Positions 9,354 through 19,609 of a DNA stretch of 64,000 nt are shown here, one piece after another (the first letter of the stretch is position 1; every line of letters starts with the position of its first letter). Both the position numbers and the translations under genes were made by a program. The DNA comes from Chloropicon primus (Eukaryota > Chlorophyta > Chloropicophyceae > Chloropicales > Chloropicaceae): contig CP060757.1 in the NCBI GenBank assembly GCA_023205875.1, forward strand, positions 992,001 to 1,056,000. The letters run 5' to 3'. The notes below the pieces were generated by a model that made no database searches, was not told the origin of the DNA, and saw only the letters and a program-made list of their open reading frames with translations.

Positions 9354-9393
9354 GGGATTGGGGCGGGCGGTGGGGCGTGAAATAAGTTCTTGT

Positions 9394-9398
9394 TGTAA
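9394..9398 (+). terminator. TGTAA poly(A) signal candidate of FGH
   Basis: Lies 40 nt past the stop codon. Confidence 0.5.
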
Positions 9399-9493
9399 TC
9401 GCAAGTCGAAGAACCCCTTGCTCTCCAGATCCCACCCCCACCTCTCCGCCCAGCTGTGGGCCTCCAATAAGTAGTTTACGGTGCAGTTGTATA

Positions 9494-9498
9494 TTACA
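9494..9498 (-). terminator. TGTAA poly(A) signal candidate of TOM6
   Basis: TTACA on the + strand, 82 nt past the TOM6 stop. Confidence 0.35.
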
Positions 9499-9579
9499 GT
9501 GGGGCAGGTCGACCTAAAGGCCATCCTCGCGGTTGGTTTCCCCCTCCCTTCCGACCTCACCTTCCGACCTCCGACGTGT

Positions 9580-9726
9580 TTATACCTTCACTCCTTGTTT
9601 CTGCAGGCCGTGGAGCACGTAGGGAATCACCCGCACCACACCACACCACAAGGCGAGCATCATGGTGTTCCTCTTCAGCTCCTTAAGAGCCGCGGCCTTG
9701 TCTGGCTTCGCTACAGGGACGAACAT
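9580..9726 (-). CDS. TOM6: TOM6-like subunit of the mitochondrial import pore
   Basis: 48 residues, from ATG 9726. The N-terminal MFVPVAKPDKAAALKELKR closely follows the plant TOM6 start (MFPGMFMRKPDKAxALKQL as I recall it), and a single hydrophobic helix (MMLALWCGVVRVIPYVL) follows, with the conserved PYVL. TOM6 is a tail-anchored small subunit stabilising the TOM complex in the outer membrane. An upstream in-frame extension to 9777 is possible but does not look like the family. The gene is convergent with FGH and divergent from formaldehyde dehydrogenase. Confidence 0.75.
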   Translation of the reverse strand: MFVPVAKPDKAAALKELKRNTMMLALWCGVVRVIPYVLHGLQKQGVKV

Positions 9727-9840
9727 TTTCACAAACTCACACGCAAAACTCCTCGCAAGCTCAACACAACTCAACACAACTCTGTCCTGTCCTCTGTTCA
9801 GCGCCGCCCTCTTGTCTTGTCTTGTCAGAAAGAGAGAGAG

Positions 9841-9900
9841 AGAGGCCGGGCGAGGAGAGGGAGAAGGAGGAGAGGCCGGGCGAGGAGAGGGAGAAGGAGG
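9841..9900 (+). repeat. 30-bp perfect tandem duplication, GA-rich
   Basis: 9841-9870 and 9871-9900 are identical, inside a GA/GGA-rich tract (9829-9955) that directly precedes the dehydrogenase ATG. Purine-rich 5' leader or promoter element. Confidence 0.9.
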
Positions 9901-9956
9901 AGAGGGAGGAGAGGGAGAGGGAGAAGGAGAGAGAGAGAGGGAGAGGGAGAAGGACT

Positions 9957-11255
<1,299 letters not shown>

Positions 11256-11407
11256 TTAACAAGCCCTTGATGTTAATAAAGCAAGAGTTGAAACCACGAA
11301 GTTTTTCCTCCGCTCTCAACCGCTTTCCGTCCTCGTTCCCGTTCGTCGCCCGCCCCAGCCCTTGAGAGGAGCATCAGACGGGACGAAAGCGGAAGCTGAG
11401 AGGACTG

Positions 11408-13651
11408 ATGAAGGCGGAAGGGTGCGAGTTCGCGTTCGCGTCCGCGGCGGACGTGGCGGAGGTGACGCCCAAGGCCTGGGCGGAGGGCTTGCTCAATCTG
11501 GGAGGCCCGAGCTCCTACAGTGCGCGACGGGGGCACCTTTACGTCATTGGAAAGGGCGGCGAGATCTGTGTTTTGGACGTGAAGCAGGAGAGCAGGAAAA
11601 GGAGGGATGCCCTCGGGGAGGCAAAGGAGGGAGCGAAGGAGTCTTTTGAGATCGACATCGCGGAGAGCGGAACCCGACTCGTGCCGGAGGAGAGGCTTCC
11701 TGAGGGCTTCCTGGCGACTTCTGTCGAGGCAAGCCCAATTTCCAGCCCTTACGAGCAGCGCTTGGCTATCTGTGGCCTCGTCGCACCGGAGGGTTGTTCC
11801 GGCACGGTCTCGACGGCCCTCTTTCTGGCATCGGTGAACCCGCTCCAGGCCAGGAGGAAGGCGCCAAAGGCCTCCACCGCGAAAGTGGAGAGGTCTGAGG
11901 GCAATTACTCGGTCAGGAAAATTCATGACAACTTCCAGGGCAGCGAGCACCTTAACGTGTTGAAGTTCTTGTGGCACCCGAAGAGCGCCAACCACTTGGT
12001 GGCTCTGCTGGAGAATCCATTGACTCACGAGTCGTTCCTCCACGTGTACAACGTCAAGGACGGGGAAGGAGAGGACCTTGCAACCCCGGAGCAGAAGTTT
12101 TGTCTGAGGGCCTCGGGCCACGGGCTTGGATATGGCATGGTGAAGGTCAAGAAGGAGCACAGGTTTGTTGATTTTACTTTTGGAACGCTCTCCGGATGGG
12201 CCTCGCAGGTCGCCTTCCTGACCACGCAATCGGGCGACGTGTTCTGCCTTGGGCCACTTCGACCCTTTCCCTCGGGTTCTCCTCAGAACGGCGGGTCGCC
12301 TTCAAGACAAGAAGGGCACGACGAAGGCGGAGAATTGGTGACGGTGCCGCAGCTGTACGGCCCTTTGGAGGCTTGCAGTCGGGAGTCCGACGACGAGGAC
12401 GGAGAAGCCCACTTGTCTGCTGGGGGAGCCGCTGCAACCTCCATCACGTGCATATCAGCGGGATCGAACTGCATTGTGCTCCTCCTGAGCTTTAGAAATG
12501 GAATGATACGCTGCTACGTCGTGATGGGCGATCTGAGGCCAGAGATTTCGGAGCAGAACGCTTACAACGACCTCCTTCGGATGTCCGCCTCCCTGAACGC
12601 TGTGGAGTGCGCGGACATCCAAATTCTTTTGATCGACAGAATCGACGGGGGCGAGAACGGAAGGGTTGTGTTGGACAGCATAGAACCGGAGAACTTCTTC
12701 CTAGTTCAGGGCAAAGAGGTGTTTCGAGTGTCGCTTTGCTGGCTGAGGAGCCTTAGCCAATGGCTCATGGATCTGCTCGATGAGGAGGGTGGGGAGGTCA
12801 GGGACCTGGATATGCCCCCGCCAGTCGTGTCCAAGGTGTACGGCGGCAAGGGGGAGAACATAACTTTCGGGGAAATGATAAGCAACAGAATTGACCCTCA
12901 CATAGCATTCGGTGTCAGCAAGGGGAGGGTCTGCATCTTGCAGGTTCAGGATCTAGAAGTCGAGACGTCTGACAGCTTGAGACCGTCCGTTTCCTTTGAC
13001 ATCAACAGCCTGGAGTGTTCCACCGCTGAGATGGACAAGTGGTACGATAGTCTTCCTCTTTCAGACAAAGAGGCCGAGCTCAAGTGGCAAAAGAGGGCCG
13101 GGAGCATCACGATGCCGTTGAACGAGTACCTGCACGACAGCATCACGAACTTGAAAGAAGGCTACATTGAGAGAATGCACAAGACTGCGAAAGACCTGAA
13201 CGAGAGGCTCAAGGTCCTCAAGGACTCGGGAATTGAGGAGATCGGACGGGCAAAGGAGATTGAGAAAAGCTTGGCGCAGTTCAACAAGGGGCAGAAGGAT
13301 AGCAGAGACAAGATTCAAGAGACAGTGGAGAAACAGACCATGCTGATGGACAAGGCAAAGAAAGTTCGGGAGCTGATTTCTATCAGTCAAGTCCGGCTTT
13401 CCGCAAAGGAGGTGAGCTTCTCCGAGGAGCTGAGGGACATGGAAGGGGCCTGCGCTCAGCTTGAAGAGAGGATAAAGAAAATCAAGTCCCAGATCCAGAG
13501 GGGGCACACGCAAGCACTTCAGAAGGGCTCGCTCACCCAGTACATTCGCCAACTGCCGAAAGTCAGGAGCATCCTGGAGGAAGACGCGGCAACGGTCAAG
13601 AGGAACATCGCCAAAGTCTTTGAGATAAAGAAGGTGTTGGATTCAATGTAA
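11408..13651 (+). CDS. Nuclear pore protein Nup88-like
   Basis: 747 residues. The N-terminal two thirds look like a beta-propeller with the segment LKFLWHPKSANHLVALLENP, similar to the HPxSxxHLVVL segment of Nup88/MOS7. The C-terminal 180 residues (about 560-740) form a long coiled coil (KTAKDLNERLKVLKDSG, EKSLAQFNKGQKDSRDKI) as in Nup88, which bundles with Nup62 and Nup214 on the cytoplasmic face of the pore. The stop is 50 nt from the stop of the convergent CBBY gene, so 3' ends overlap or abut. Confidence 0.75.
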   Translation: MKAEGCEFAFASAADVAEVTPKAWAEGLLNLGGPSSYSARRGHLYVIGKGGEICVLDVKQESRKRRDALGEAKEGAKESFEIDIAESGTRLVPEERLPEGFLATSVEASPISSPYEQRLAICGLVAPEGCSGTVSTALFLASVNPLQARRKAPKASTAKVERSEGNYSVRKIHDNFQGSEHLNVLKFLWHPKSANHLVALLENPLTHESFLHVYNVKDGEGEDLATPEQKFCLRASGHGLGYGMVKVKKEHRFVDFTFGTLSGWASQVAFLTTQSGDVFCLGPLRPFPSGSPQNGGSPSRQEGHDEGGELVTVPQLYGPLEACSRESDDEDGEAHLSAGGAAATSITCISAGSNCIVLLLSFRNGMIRCYVVMGDLRPEISEQNAYNDLLRMSASLNAVECADIQILLIDRIDGGENGRVVLDSIEPENFFLVQGKEVFRVSLCWLRSLSQWLMDLLDEEGGEVRDLDMPPPVVSKVYGGKGENITFGEMISNRIDPHIAFGVSKGRVCILQVQDLEVETSDSLRPSVSFDINSLECSTAEMDKWYDSLPLSDKEAELKWQKRAGSITMPLNEYLHDSITNLKEGYIERMHKTAKDLNERLKVLKDSGIEEIGRAKEIEKSLAQFNKGQKDSRDKIQETVEKQTMLMDKAKKVRELISISQVRLSAKEVSFSEELRDMEGACAQLEERIKKIKSQIQRGHTQALQKGSLTQYIRQLPKVRSILEEDAATVKRNIAKVFEIKKVLDSM

Positions 13652-13701
13652 TGTGTTTATTCGATCTTTTTTTCTTCGCTGCCACACCACTTTCGCGCCA
13701 G

Positions 13702-14709
13702 CTAGTTCCAAAGCGGACCATTGAGATCCATGTCAGCCAAAGAGACTCTCTCCTCCCCTTGGTTCCCAACGCAGTCGATGATCTTGTCGACACCAATGTC
13801 GTCAAAGGGTTCGCTCTCCGTGTATATGCTGAGGGTGACAATGCACTTCATTCCCGCCGACTTGGCAGCCTGTGCTCCTATCCTCGAGTCCTCGATCACG
13901 ACGCAGTCCTTCGTCTGCGCCTTCCAACCGTCCCCAAGCATCTCCTTCGCGGCAAGCTCGTACACAGCAGGATCAGGCTTCTTCTTGGGCACGATGTCTC
14001 CCGCGAATATTGGGATGTCATCCAAAGTCACTCCGAGAGGCTCGCCAGCGTTCAGCACCGAGTTCAGCACCGCCCTCACGGCCTTCTCGTTCGAGGTGCT
14101 GCAGATCGCCATCCGGACTCCCGCTTTGGCTGCCTCTCCGATAATTCTGCGGATGCCTGGCCTCGGAGGCATCTTGTTGGCGTTCACCATGTCCATCATG
14201 ATCTCGGTTTTCAGCGCGTGGAGGTCCTTGGCGAGCTCGTCCAGCCCGCCAGCCTCCTCCACGACCTTCTTCATCTCCTCGTCCCCCTCGCTTATCCTGT
14301 TCGAGAAGTCGTGCTTCATCCTCTCCTTCCCGCCACCGACTTCGAGGAGCTTGCCGTAGAGCTCCACGTCCCAGTTCAAGGACGACGGCAGACCCTTCTG
14401 CACGAAGGCCTCGTTGAAAGCGACCCTATGGCCATCGCGCTCGGTCTCCACGAGAACTCCGTCGCAGTCGAAGAGGAGAAGGGTGGGCTTCGTCCCGGCG
14501 TGCGCGACCACGCCCTGCCTCTCGCCCGAGGATCTCCAATTCCGGGAGGAGAACAACGAGCTCGGCTTGATCCCGTTCCCTGCAGAGGCCGTGCGAACGG
14601 ACACGCCCGGTATCCTCAGCCTGCTTTCCCGGGCCACCGCAGGACGCCTCGCGGCCGTGCTCACCACCGAGGTCCCCCCCCTCGCTACTCCTGTGCACTT
14701 CGCTGCCAT
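13702..14709 (-). CDS. CBBY-like HAD phosphatase, plastid-targeted
   Basis: 335 residues from ATG 14709; the open frame continues upstream but loses protein-like character. Residues 1-70 are rich in Ala, Ser, Arg, like a plastid transit peptide. The HAD core starts at Asp81-Cys-Asp83 (FDCDGVLVETE), followed by GGGKERM, CSTSNEKAV, FAGDIVPKKKPDPAVY and VIEDS. This order matches Arabidopsis CBBY, which dephosphorylates the Rubisco inhibitor xylulose-1,5-bisphosphate in the stroma. A green alga with Rubisco would use it the same way; substrate is inferred from family. Confidence 0.87.
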   Translation of the reverse strand: MAAKCTGVARGGTSVVSTAARRPAVARESRLRIPGVSVRTASAGNGIKPSSLFSSRNWRSSGERQGVVAHAGTKPTLLLFDCDGVLVETERDGHRVAFNEAFVQKGLPSSLNWDVELYGKLLEVGGGKERMKHDFSNRISEGDEEMKKVVEEAGGLDELAKDLHALKTEIMMDMVNANKMPPRPGIRRIIGEAAKAGVRMAICSTSNEKAVRAVLNSVLNAGEPLGVTLDDIPIFAGDIVPKKKPDPAVYELAAKEMLGDGWKAQTKDCVVIEDSRIGAQAAKSAGMKCIVTLSIYTESEPFDDIGVDKIIDCVGNQGEERVSLADMDLNGPLWN

Positions 14710-14854
14710 GGCGTTTCTTCTGAGCCGCAGGTTCTTTGATTGGATCGAGATCTTCTCCTCTAGAGATCGAGATTGCTCTGAAGATGAGTTGGGGGGTCGC
14801 GCGACGACCCAGGTGCGGGTCTCTCTTCCTCTTGTGTGTAGTGTATACTGTAGA

Positions 14855-14859
14855 TTACA
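14855..14859 (-). terminator. TGTAA poly(A) signal candidate of DUF2232-like gene
   Basis: TTACA on the + strand, 54 nt past the stop at 14913. Confidence 0.45.
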
Positions 14860-14912
14860 AAATCGTGAGCGAGTAGTTCCTTCGTCGTACTTTCGCGAGG
14901 ACGTCAAAGACG

Positions 14913-15875
14913 TCAAAGAAGTTGGGCCTGCCTTTGCCTTTCCAGTCTCTGCTTCCAGTAAAGTGGCAAAGGCACTTTTATGCCCATCTTGTACACGACG
15001 CTGGCGTGCATGAAGTAGATGAGGGCCACGTAGAGGCACGAGGTGAAGATGGCCAGGCCGATGAAAGTGCCCGCCAGCAGACCCGTGGGCAGGGGGAACT
15101 GGAGATAAGGCAGCCCCAAGACGGAAAAGAACTGCTCGAAGAGGTTCTCTATCCCGCTGAAGATGAGGGCCAGGATGTTGTCGCCGATCAGCCAAGAGAT
15201 GAGGAAGATCGAGCCTATCAAACCCACCACCCTCGATACCGCGGTGACCAAAATGATGAGAAGCCAGCCCTTGCTGCTCACGTCTTGCCCCTTTTTCGAC
15301 ATCTTGCCCCAGAACGTGGCCAGGACGGTCGAGTACAAGCCGTGGACGCACACGAAGGACATCGCTCGAACGGGCCCGAACAGCACGGTCATCAGCACCG
15401 CTATCAGCCCGAGGGTCCCCCAGCTCGACCTCGCCCCGTGCCTGACACCCATCAATATTATAGGCAGCGGGAGAAGATAGCCCATGTACCCCTCCAGACG
15501 GAAGCTAATCCCAACCAGGTACAGCAAAGCCGTGAGTGCTGAGAACATGGACCTCTCCGTCAGGCTCTTCACTCTCTCCCACTCCACGGCACTCACGCCA
15601 ATGCTCCCCCCCTCCCGGCCACCACTCAGCGACCTCGCAGTAGTCGCGACCTCCGACCTCCTTCGCCTCCCCTCCGGCCGCTGGAACCTGCAGAGGAGGA
15701 GTCCGCCCCTCGCCGCTTCCGTCGGCCTCGCGCTTCCCAAGCGAGCTGCCGCACCACTCCGTCGCCGCCGCCCTTGCGACCCGATCCTCGCGTCCCCCCG
15801 TGGCAGCACCAGGGGCCCACTCCCCGTCACTAAACCAACGTTATCCATCCAGCCGTGGCGGTCGAGCCTCGCCAT
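14913..15875 (-). CDS. Multi-pass membrane protein, DUF2232-like, probably plastid
   Basis: 320 residues. The first 85 are Arg/Ser/Gly/Ala rich with no structure, consistent with a transit peptide. About seven hydrophobic helices follow (for example MFSALTALLYLVGISFRL, LLIILVTAVSRVVGLIG, FIGLAIFTSCLYVALIYFMH), with LPLPIILMGVRHG between the first two. The pattern resembles the cyanobacterial/plastid DUF2232 family (YybS-like), of unknown function. The first ATG of the frame is used; a later start is possible. Divergent from ATE1 with 215 nt between start codons. Confidence 0.65.
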   Translation of the reverse strand: MARLDRHGWMDNVGLVTGSGPLVLPRGDARIGSQGRRRRSGAAARLGSARPTEAARGGLLLCRFQRPEGRRRRSEVATTARSLSGGREGGSIGVSAVEWERVKSLTERSMFSALTALLYLVGISFRLEGYMGYLLPLPIILMGVRHGARSSWGTLGLIAVLMTVLFGPVRAMSFVCVHGLYSTVLATFWGKMSKKGQDVSSKGWLLIILVTAVSRVVGLIGSIFLISWLIGDNILALIFSGIENLFEQFFSVLGLPYLQFPLPTGLLAGTFIGLAIFTSCLYVALIYFMHASVVYKMGIKVPLPLYWKQRLERQRQAQLL

Positions 15876-16090
15876 CTCCTCTCTCTCCTCGCAGTCCTAG
15901 CTGACGCTTGTCCTTCCCGCTAGCGAGGACTGGGGTGAAAAAAGGGAAAGAGGCCTTCTACGCATCCACCCCTCGTCTTCCCCCCCTCACTGCACGACCT
16001 CGCCGCCCAGTCGTCGTCACCAAACACGCACACAGACACACGTCCCTGTCTCTCCCTCACCAACTCATGAGCTCATTTCTGAACTAGGCG

Positions 16091-18053
16091 ATGGAGGCCA
16101 GAGGCCGAGGAGGCCGCAAGAGGCCGGTGAGCATCGTGAGGGACCAGGGACAATATGAATCCGTCTGTGGTTACTGCGGCGAGGAGAGCACGACCAGAAA
16201 CAGGGGTATGCTTGCGGACAAGCTGTCGCACGTTCACTACCAGGTGAGTTTTCCACGACGACTAGAACCCATTCTAGGTTCGGACGAGAGAGGGGAGGAC
16301 TACTGGGGAGGAAAAGGGGCGGTTGCTCCCGGTGTCGCCGTCGCCCTCACCCGTCGCGACCACTCATCGATCGTGCACGCCCGTTACCTGACTCGTGGGT
16401 CTTCGTATCCTTGGACAAACACAGTTGCTGCTGGACAGAATGTGGCGAAGGTGCGGGAAACTGCTGTACCGGACTGATGTCGAGGGGTATCGCTGGTGCT
16501 GCTGCCCCCCGTACAGCATCAGGGTCGACGCGAACAAGTTCAAGATTTCCAAGAGGCAGAAGAAGGCTCTGAGGAGGTTCAGGTCTTACCTGAACGGGGA
16601 GTGGGAGCCGAGAGCGGGTTCTGGGCTCCAGGCAGCAGGGGATGTGGACATGACCGAAGCCAAACAGGGTCAAGAGGGAGCAGCTGGGAAGAAGGGAAAG
16701 GGCTGGGGGGACTGTTGCCAAGACTGCACAAAGGTCCAGGCCGCGTGCCAGGGCATCTGGCAGGAGTGCGTTCTCCCAGCCATACAGGGGTACGCCGCAG
16801 AGAGAGGTCTCGGGTGCGACGCGGAAAGCATCAGCCAGCTGGCCAAGACAACGAGAAGGGCAAACAGGAAAATCGAGATGGGGTATGCGAAGGACAAAGG
16901 CAAGCACCTGAAGGTTTTCTGCTCCTCGGTAAGCTTCCGACTGGCGAGGGATTGGGGCAAGGCTCTAAAGAGCGCAAACGAGATCGCAGAGGGGCTGGGC
17001 ACGTTTTTGACCGGTAACAGGATAGGATTCGAGACCCTGGAAAAGGGGGGCTTGGGTATTCGAATCACGGGGGTTGAAGCCAAGTCTGGGTTCCTGAACT
17101 TTGTCGCAAACCTGGCTGACGAGGACTCCCTTTCCTGCAGCTGCGAGAGGAACGGTGGAAAGAAGAAAAAGGCAACGCAGCACAACGCCGTTGAGGAGGG
17201 TCCTCCCAAGAGGACCCTGACCATGGAGATGATGCCATCAACCTTCCTGCAGGAGGAATACGAACTGTTCTGCAGGTACCAGCAGTCCGTGCACAAGGAC
17301 AAGGAGAATGATGTGGAGAGCTACAAGGGTTTTCTAGTGGAGACTCCGATTGAATACGAAAGTGTACAAGGCTGCTCTTCCTCCTCAAGGCAATCGAATC
17401 GGGATTCGCCTCCAAGCGTGCACATGCCTTGCGAGATCCCTGCATTCCAGGGCTATGGGGCCTTTCACCAACAGTACAGGATCGATGGCAAGCTCGTGGC
17501 AGTAGGCGTGGTTGACGTCATGGCAAATTGCCTGTCTTCCAAGTACTTTTTCTGGGATCCCGACTACGCCTTCCTTGAGCTTGGGAAGATATCATCCCTT
17601 GCAGAGATAGATTTTGTGAAGTTGGCCCACCGGGAGCAGAGGGGGTTGCATTACTATTATCAAGGCTTTTACATTCACACGTGCCCGAAGATGGCGTACA
17701 AGGCGGACTACAAGCCTGCAGAGCTCCTTTGTCCAACCTCTTTGACTTGGGTGAATTTCGACGAGGGGCTGAGGCAGAAGATGAAGCAGAGTCAGGGACG
17801 AATGCTGGTGCTCGCGGAGTCTGGTTTCCAGGGGCTTTACCAGGACGAGGAAAAGAGATGTGCCCAGTTGGTGGAAGAATTCACTCGCCTTGGAGACCTC
17901 AAGTGCATGCTGCACGACAAGTTCGTTCTCTTCCGAAGCCTCCTGGAGTGGGCCAAGGGAGATTACAAAGAGATGTTGAAGATTCAGGCAGGCAAGTGGA
18001 TGGCATCCTGCGGTTCAGAAGCATCCAGCGGTATGATTTACAAGTTGGCCTAA
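16091..18053 (+). CDS. ATE1: Arginyl-tRNA--protein transferase
   Basis: Two exons, 16091-16243 and 16425-18053 (181-nt GT-AG intron); 593 residues. The N-terminal domain has SVCGYCGEESTTRNRGMLAD, then across the splice LLLDRMWRRCGKLLY and CCCPPYSIRVDANKF. These cysteines form the ATE regulatory and iron-binding site. The C-terminal acyl-transferase part carries YYYQGFYIHTCPKMAYKADY and LCPTSLTWV. The enzyme adds arginine to N-terminal Asp, Glu or oxidised Cys, feeding the Arg/N-degron pathway in cytosol and nucleus. Its stop is 55 nt from that of the convergent F-box gene. Confidence 0.95.
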
Positions 18054-18108
18054 GCTTTCTTTCGGATGTTTTGCCATTAATTAAAGGTATTTATTTTTCT
18101 AAACTCAA

Positions 18109-19518
18109 TCAATAGAGGACCTCAATCCCGTGGCGCCACTCTCTTTGCCTTTGCCACTGCATGCGGCCATTGGTGGACTCTGCAAAGTAGCTCAAGAACA
18201 GACTCTCAAGGTCTTTGCACTTCTCCTGCAGCTGTCTCACCTGCGTCTCCTCGAGAGAGCTGTAAAGATCTAATTCTATGTGATTCAGGGTCCCCGTGAA
18301 GTCCGGCACGCCAAGGGCCTCGAGCAACTTATCGAAGTTCCTAGCCTGGGAAATCTGCAAGGTCTGCAGCCCCCTAAAGTGGGACAAGGACTCGCAGCCG
18401 TCCACGCCACCTCCTAGAGTCCCGTCGATCCTACAGAAAGTCGGGTTGGCTACTCTCAGGCTCTTGAGCTTGGGGAAAGCCCTCGCGCAAAACCCAAGGG
18501 AGTCCTCTGACACGGTCCAGGGCTCCAGGTAGAGGTGTTCGAGCGCTGAGCACACGCGTCCGCCCTCCCCCCAACCCCCCAGAATTTCTAGGTGCTCTTG
18601 GGTGAAGAACTGATGGTCCAGCCACTCATAGTGCTTCTTGAGGCTTTGGCACTTGAGCTCGTCCGGCTCCACCAGCTTGATGGTGAGCTCAGAAACCTTG
18701 GGCATCTGCTGCGCGAGAGCTGACAAAATTCCTTCCAAGTCACGAGGATGAAACACGTGGTGGAGCACGAGCTCCACCCTTTCCAAGAATGGGCAAAAAG
18801 TGCTGAGATTTGCAAAGCCTGACCCTGTCAGCCTCGCGCACCCGCACTCGTCGATGCACTTGGTGCTTTTAACGTGTTGCGAGCGGCTCTCTTCGCTGAT
18901 CTGGCCTGCTATCTTGATCGGCGAGGCTGAATTGTCCTCAATGGGCGACAGCACTGAGAGGGATCTCGTCGCTCGCTCGATCTTCTTCGCGCAGACGTGA
19001 GACACCACGAGCCTCCTGAGGTTGGGGCAAGACCCCAGTATGCTCTGCAACTTGCCATCGTCAAGGGAGAAGGAGTTCACCGACACGCTTGCGAGGAGAT
19101 GGCCCAACGCTTCGAGCTGAGGAATGACTTTCCCGACCAAGGTTTCTCGCGTTTTCGCGACGAGTATCGTTCTCTCCGGGGAAGGCGTCTTCGGCGAGCA
19201 CTGCTGAGACAGCTCCGTCTGCGTTGCGCTCTGCTGCCGAGGACCCGGCGTCCCTGCCTCGCTCTGCGCCCCCCTGGCACAAAGATTCGAGCCCTCCGCG
19301 TCCCTGAGTGTCTCAAAGTCGCTCCACTCGAACCCATCGAACGTCTCGACAAGGACTCCTGTCTCGGCCTCCCCACCCCCACCCAGAACCTGCCACTGCG
19401 CCGCGTCCTTCGTCGCCCTCCTCCAGTGCTTGCACACCCCTGCAGCGGCAACGACGTCCTTCCACGAGGACGCGTACCGGAGCGTGTGCCCTATCACCTC
19501 GTTCGGCAAGTCCTCCAT
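18109..19518 (-). CDS. F-box protein with leucine-rich repeats
   Basis: 469 residues. An N-terminal F-box (MEDLPNEVIGHTLRYASSWK, then VCKHWRRATKD) should bind the SKP1 subunit of an SCF ubiquitin ligase. From about 130 onward, irregular leucine-rich repeats (CPNLRRLVVSHV, CPFLERVELVLHHV, FPKLKSLRVANPTF, LQTLQISQARN) form a substrate-binding solenoid. The target is unknown. The start codon lies only 91 nt from the divergent ALG3 start. Confidence 0.85.
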   Translation of the reverse strand: MEDLPNEVIGHTLRYASSWKDVVAAAGVCKHWRRATKDAAQWQVLGGGGEAETGVLVETFDGFEWSDFETLRDAEGSNLCARGAQSEAGTPGPRQQSATQTELSQQCSPKTPSPERTILVAKTRETLVGKVIPQLEALGHLLASVSVNSFSLDDGKLQSILGSCPNLRRLVVSHVCAKKIERATRSLSVLSPIEDNSASPIKIAGQISEESRSQHVKSTKCIDECGCARLTGSGFANLSTFCPFLERVELVLHHVFHPRDLEGILSALAQQMPKVSELTIKLVEPDELKCQSLKKHYEWLDHQFFTQEHLEILGGWGEGGRVCSALEHLYLEPWTVSEDSLGFCARAFPKLKSLRVANPTFCRIDGTLGGGVDGCESLSHFRGLQTLQISQARNFDKLLEALGVPDFTGTLNHIELDLYSSLEETQVRQLQEKCKDLESLFLSYFAESTNGRMQWQRQREWRHGIEVLY

Positions 19519-19609
19519 CGCTCTCCTCTCCTCTCCTCTCCTCTCCTCTCCTCGTTGGACTTGCGAAGCCGTCTGTCAAGTTAAGGATTCAAAGTCGAGG
19601 AGGATCATC
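19519..19609. promoter_or_regulatory. 91-bp bidirectional promoter with CTCTC repeats, F-box / ALG3
   Basis: The entire sequence between two opposing start codons. Bases 19520-19553 are a run of TCCTC/CTCTC units; the rest has no TATA box. 5' leaders must be extremely short or start within the repeat. Confidence 0.65.

Noticed and set aside
14710-15351. Upstream extension of the CBBY frame
   Set aside because: The segment overlaps the DUF2232-like gene, is Arg/Ser-rich without structure, and the transit-like ATG at 14709 matches the plant homolog layout.
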